A DNA stretch of 64,000 nt, from assembly GCF_029338395.1 (NCBI RefSeq), contig NZ_CP119809.1:1364001-1428000 (forward strand), given 5' to 3'. Below are positions 60,920 to 64,000 of the stretch, piece by piece; the first letter of the stretch is position 1; each line of letters begins with the position of its first letter. Both the position numbers and the translations under genes were made by a program. The notes beneath the pieces are model-generated. The model worked only from the letters and a program-made list of their open reading frames with translations. It did not search any database and was not told the origin of the DNA. The DNA comes from Halorussus caseinilyticus (lineage in GTDB: Archaea > Halobacteriota > Halobacteria > Halobacteriales > Haladaptataceae).

Positions 60920-61369
60920 TCAGAAGGTGGACCCGCCGCAGAGTTCGGCCGTCTCGCTCACCTGCACCGCGACTTCCGAGACGTTACTGGGCAACTTCTC
61001 GGCGAGTCGGCGCTCCAGTATCGCGCTCATGACCTCGGCGGTCGGGGGCGCGTCCAACACGACCACGCCGTCGCCGTCGCCCGACTCCTCGAACGCCTCT
61101 ACGAGGGGGTCGCCCGCCTCCAGCAGGAATCGGTGGTCCCACTCGGAGATAACCGAAGTCACGTCGCCCTTGTCCACGACCCATCCCTCCTCGCGCAACT
61201 CGCCGACGACTTTCACGGTAATCTCGTAGTTGTGCCCGTGGGGGCGACTGCACTTGCCGTCGTGGTGGCGGATGCGGTGCCCGGCGCTGATTCGAATCGG
61301 CCGGTCTCGGCCGACGTAGAGGGTGCGCTCGGACTCCACAGGAGGAGACTCCAGTACTCGTTCAGCCAT
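60920..61369 (-). CDS. queD: 6-carboxy-tetrahydropterin synthase (QueD/PTPS family)
   Basis: A 149-residue enzyme that makes 6-carboxy-tetrahydropterin from dihydroneopterin triphosphate. The zinc ligands are His in ISAGHRIRHH and in CSRPHGHNYE; Cys of CSRPHGH is catalytic. WDHRFLLEAGD is also typical. It starts the queD-queE operon. A TATA-like ACTTAAGTG at about 61394-61402 on the minus strand lies 25-33 bases before the ATG at 61369. Confidence 0.92.
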   Translation of the reverse strand: MAERVLESPPVESERTLYVGRDRPIRISAGHRIRHHDGKCSRPHGHNYEITVKVVGELREEGWVVDKGDVTSVISEWDHRFLLEAGDPLVEAFEESGDGDGVVVLDAPPTAEVMSAILERRLAEKLPSNVSEVAVQVSETAELCGGSTF

Positions 61370-61391
61370 ACTCGGAGATTATTCGGCGCGC

Positions 61392-61404
61392 ACTTAAGTT
61401 CACG
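61392..61404 (-). promoter_or_regulatory. TATA-box promoter of queD-queE
   Basis: ACTTAAGTG at about 61394-61402 lies 25-33 bases before the queD ATG, so the transcript is probably leaderless. Confidence 0.5.
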
Positions 61405-61455
61405 CAAACGGGCCGGTGGTCGGTGGTCGCCCCTCGCTCCCGGACGGCAGTCGAG

Positions 61456-62640
61456 TCACCGGCAGGTGCGACAACCGAGTCCATCCCCAGTCACGCGAAC
61501 CGGGTTCGCTCCGGTCAACTGCTCGCCGCAGTTCTCGCAGGTCACTTCGTCGGTCACTCCCGCGCCGACTGCGTAGGGGACGCGGACCGACTCGGTTCGA
61601 CCCCCCTCGCGCAGGCGCAGGTCGATTTCACCTCGTTCGTAGGTTACGAGCGTCACCGCGAGCGGCGTCGTGGTCACGTCGAGCGCGTGGCGGTCGTAAA
61701 TCTCGCGGCGCTTCTCGGCGTATCCCCGCTCTTTCTCCCGGCAGACCTTCTCGAGTTCCGCCTCCACGTCCGCTTTCCGGTCTTTGAGTTCCCGCCGTTT
61801 CTCCAGAATCTCGACCCGTCGCTGGCGCGACTCCGCGTCGTCCGCTTCGGCGGCTATCGTCTGGAGTCGGTTCGATACGGAGTCGATTTCGTCCCGGAGT
61901 TCGTCGAGTCGCTGTTCCCGGAGTTGACGGTACTCCTCGAACTCCGAATCGGCCGCGCGGGTCGCCGACCGGCGGACTTCCTCGATTTCGCTCCGGACTG
62001 TCTCGGTCGCGGTCCGCTGTCCGGCGGCTATCGCGTCGGCGAGTCCGTCGGGCGAAATCGTCGCGTCGTCGGTCTCGGTGGTCCGGTCGGCGGCGGGTTC
62101 GGACTTCGGGGCGTAGAACTCAGTCACGAGTCGCTCGGCGATACCGGGGAGACGGGTCTCCGATTCGGCGTCCACGGCGACCGCTCGCAGGAACTGGGTC
62201 TGGTACTCGCTGACGGTTTCGACGCCGATTCGGACGAACGCACAGACCCCCGTCCGGTCGTAGTAGGGGTGAAACGTCGCGTCGGCGACTTCGGCGCTCC
62301 CGGCGGTAATCCACGCGGGGTACCGATAGTCTCCAGCGAGGTGGTCCTCGGTCAGGGCGAGTCGTCCCACCCTCGCCATCTCGGACGCTTCGGCGAGCAA
62401 CTGCTGGGCGAACTCGCTGTCGGGGGTCAGCAGGTGCGACTCGTCGGTGTCGTCTCGTCGCTCGTCGCCGAGGACGACTTCGAACTCCCGGTCGTCGCTG
62501 AAGCCGACATCGACGTGGGAGGGCAAGCGAACGCGCCACCGGTTGCCGTCTTCGCGGAGCGACGCCCCGAGACCGGCGAGGTACTCGCGGGCGAACGCCC
62601 GTAGCGCCGACTGCGTTATCGGGTGGGTCGCGTCAGTCAT
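61456..62640 (-). CDS. Coiled-coil zinc-ribbon protein linked to a SNF2 helicase
   Basis: A 394-residue protein. Residues 1-165 form a soluble alpha/beta domain (HPITQSALRAFAREYLAGLG, HVDVGFSDDREFEVVLGDER). About 195-320 is a long charged coiled coil (VRRSATRAADSEFEEYRQLR..., EKRRELKDRKADVEAELEKV). The C-terminus is a zinc ribbon with CENCGEQ and CRTC. It overlaps the end of the helicase gene by eight bases, so they are probably co-translated. I infer that it is a helicase partner, such as a DNA/RNA clamp; no enzyme motif is seen. Confidence 0.72.
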   Translation of the reverse strand: MTDATHPITQSALRAFAREYLAGLGASLREDGNRWRVRLPSHVDVGFSDDREFEVVLGDERRDDTDESHLLTPDSEFAQQLLAEASEMARVGRLALTEDHLAGDYRYPAWITAGSAEVADATFHPYYDRTGVCAFVRIGVETVSEYQTQFLRAVAVDAESETRLPGIAERLVTEFYAPKSEPAADRTTETDDATISPDGLADAIAAGQRTATETVRSEIEEVRRSATRAADSEFEEYRQLREQRLDELRDEIDSVSNRLQTIAAEADDAESRQRRVEILEKRRELKDRKADVEAELEKVCREKERGYAEKRREIYDRHALDVTTTPLAVTLVTYERGEIDLRLREGGRTESVRVPYAVGAGVTDEVTCENCGEQLTGANPVRVTGDGLGCRTCR

Positions 62641-64000
62641 CGTCGGCCCCCAAATCGAAGCTCTCGAAGACGCCGGTGTTGAACTGCTCGACTTTCCGGG
62701 AGAGGTCCCGCTGTTCTTCGAGGTCGATTGCCATCCCCTCGAAGTCGTTTTCGAGGTCGATTTCCGAGTCGGCGTCTACGAGTCGGTCGAAGATTTCGTC
62801 CTCAAAGCTCCGTCCGGAGTCTTCGAGGCGGGTGAGGATGGTACTCAACTCGCCGACGGTCTGCTGGAAGAGGTCGATTTTGTGGTAGAGTTTGTCGAGA
62901 ACGTACTCCTCTACGGTGTCGTTCAGCGCCACGTTGAAGACGTACACCTCGCGCTTCTGGCCGATGCGGTGAATCCGGCCGATGCGCTGTTCGACCTTCA
63001 TCGGGTTCCACGGCAGGTCGTAGTTGACCATCACGTTGCAGAACTGGAGGTTGCGCCCCTCGTTCATCGCGTCGGTCGAGACCAAAACGCCGCCGTCCTC
63101 GCGGAAGTCGTCCACGATTCGCTCTTTCTCGTCGCTCGAATGGCCGCCGTGGAAGGCGTGGGTCTCGTAGCCCCGTTCGTCTAAGGCGTCTAGGACCCGC
63201 CGCTGGGTCTCGCGGAACTGGGTGAACACGATGACCCGGCCCATCTCGACGCGTTCGCGGGCCTCCTCCACGATGTCGAACAGTCGGCGTTGCTTGGTGG
63301 GGGTGTCGATGGCGGCTATCTCGTCCAGAATCGTTTCGAGTTCGTCGCGGTGGGCGAGTTCTCGGTGGTCGTCGAGTTGCTCGCGGATGGTCCGCTCTAA
63401 GGCGGCCGGACTGCTGACGACTTCCTTCTGGAGGAGCATCAGGACGAGCTTCTGGCCGCCGTCCTCGCTGTACGCGGACCGAACGTAGTCCGAAACCGAC
63501 TCGTAGAGGTCCATCTCGGCCTCGGTCGGGTCGAAGCGCCGGGTGTCGATAACCCGGTCGGTGAAGTCGATGTCGGTCTCGGCCCGGCGGTTTCGAATCA
63601 TCACCTGACTCAGACGCCGCTGGAGTTCGTCGCGGTTCACCAGCGTCTCCTCGTCGCGTTCCACGAAGTAGCGGTGGAACGTCTCCCGACTGCCGAACAG
63701 TCCGGGCCGCAGGAGCGAGACGATGTTGTAGAGGTCGGCGAGTTCGTTCTGGATGGGGGTCGCGGTGAGGAAGAAGGCGTAGTCGTAGGTGAGACCGTCC
63801 ACGAGGGCGTAGCGGTCGGTCTCCTCGTTTTTGACGTAGTGGGCCTCGTCCAACACGAGAACGTCCCAGTCGCGCGCGAGGACGGCGGCGCGGTGGCGGT
63901 CGCTCTTTGCGGTGTCGATGCTGGCGATAACGCGGTCGTGGGCGTCGAAGCCTCGAAACTCGTCGTCGTAGTTGCAGACGAACTCCAGACCGAACTTCTC
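62633..64000 (-). CDS. SNF2/RapA-type DEAD/DEAH helicase, N-terminal part outside window
   Basis: The window holds the C-terminal about 455 residues. Motif II is VLVLDEAHYVKN (bases about 63834-63869). Then come YDYAFFLTATPIQN (motif III) and the helicase-C marks VIVFTQFRETQRRVLDAL, HAFHGGHSSDEKERIVDDF, VLVSTDAMNEGRNLQFC and QRIGRIHRIGQ (motif VI). The acidic C-terminal tail is short. It belongs to the HepA/RapA-like SNF2 ATPases, which remodel protein-DNA or RNA-polymerase complexes and are also used in some phage-defence systems. The upstream end is unseen, so extra domains cannot be judged. Confidence 0.88.
   Translation of the reverse strand, partial: EKFGLEFVCNYDDEFRGFDAHDRVIASIDTAKSDRHRAAVLARDWDVLVLDEAHYVKNEETDRYALVDGLTYDYAFFLTATPIQNELADLYNIVSLLRPGLFGSRETFHRYFVERDEETLVNRDELQRRLSQVMIRNRRAETDIDFTDRVIDTRRFDPTEAEMDLYESVSDYVRSAYSEDGGQKLVLMLLQKEVVSSPAALERTIREQLDDHRELAHRDELETILDEIAAIDTPTKQRRLFDIVEEARERVEMGRVIVFTQFRETQRRVLDALDERGYETHAFHGGHSSDEKERIVDDFREDGGVLVSTDAMNEGRNLQFCNVMVNYDLPWNPMKVEQRIGRIHRIGQKREVYVFNVALNDTVEEYVLDKLYHKIDLFQQTVGELSTILTRLEDSGRSFEDEIFDRLVDADSEIDLENDFEGMAIDLEEQRDLSRKVEQFNTGVFESFDLGADDD

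Overview
The window is a piece of a haloarchaeal (class Halobacteria) chromosome. The base composition is very GC-rich and the predicted proteins are strongly acidic. Many genes start at or near an archaeal TATA box about 25-35 bases upstream, so they look leaderless. Marker genes agree: an intron-containing tRNA-Trp, a halocyanin-like cupredoxin, type IV pilins with the archaeal N-terminal domain, queC/queD/queE for archaeosine, a PGF-CTERM surface protein and Tat-exported proteins. I cannot fix the genus.

Layout. 1-2023: a tight operon of hisC (cut by the window edge), an AK6-type nucleotide kinase and a CDP-alcohol phosphotransferase. 2109-4035: a small protein, the aMBF1-type HTH protein and tpiA. 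4299-8708: a secreted cupredoxin/PQQ-type dehydrogenase fusion, a small protein, a 51-bp tandem repeat with a dispersed repeat, and a HerA-like ATPase. 8798-14549: an EamA transporter, DNA polymerase IV, two small-protein/membrane loci, tRNA-Trp with a duplicated 3' end, and two haloarchaeal proteins of unknown function. 15020-16513: guaB. 16816-23349: a defence-type cassette read on the minus strand, made of a zinc-ribbon DNA adenine methylase (DUF1156 type), a McrB-like AAA+ NTPase, a McrC-like protein with a PD-(D/E)XK nuclease site, and a 38-residue zinc-finger protein. It is followed at 23630-23703 by tRNA-Lys, again with a duplicated 3' end.

23886-30936: an RCK-DHH phosphoesterase, an exported protein, a PRC-barrel protein, a small membrane protein, an aminotransferase, a winged-helix regulator, and trpG with trpE. 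31181-33652: three tandem pilins diverging from a four-repeat DNA-binding-like protein. 33699-39111: a halocyanin-like lipoprotein, a broken membrane-protein gene, an M48 protease and leuS. 39188-47509: a MoxR / DUF58 / transglutaminase / membrane-protein locus of the type linked to the cell surface, with its DUF58 gene frameshifted. 48314-56751: a thiamine-diphosphate enzyme, a PQQ-like propeller protein, a carotenoid oxygenase and a large PKD surface protein. 56776-64000: a subtilase, queC, a membrane protein, queE-queD, a coiled-coil zinc-ribbon protein and a SNF2 helicase running off the edge.

How the parts work together. The core genes serve histidine, tryptophan, purine, glycolytic and archaeosine metabolism. 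The accessory part has three themes: defence (methylase plus McrBC-like module), cell-surface biology (pilins, PKD protein, subtilase, transglutaminase locus), and many structured dispersed repeats in the intergenic spaces. The two points most worth follow-up are the methylase-coupled McrBC-like cassette and the hairpins built from tRNA T-arm sequence behind both tRNA genes. Several coordinates of starts are my choice among in-frame alternatives, and are marked as such.
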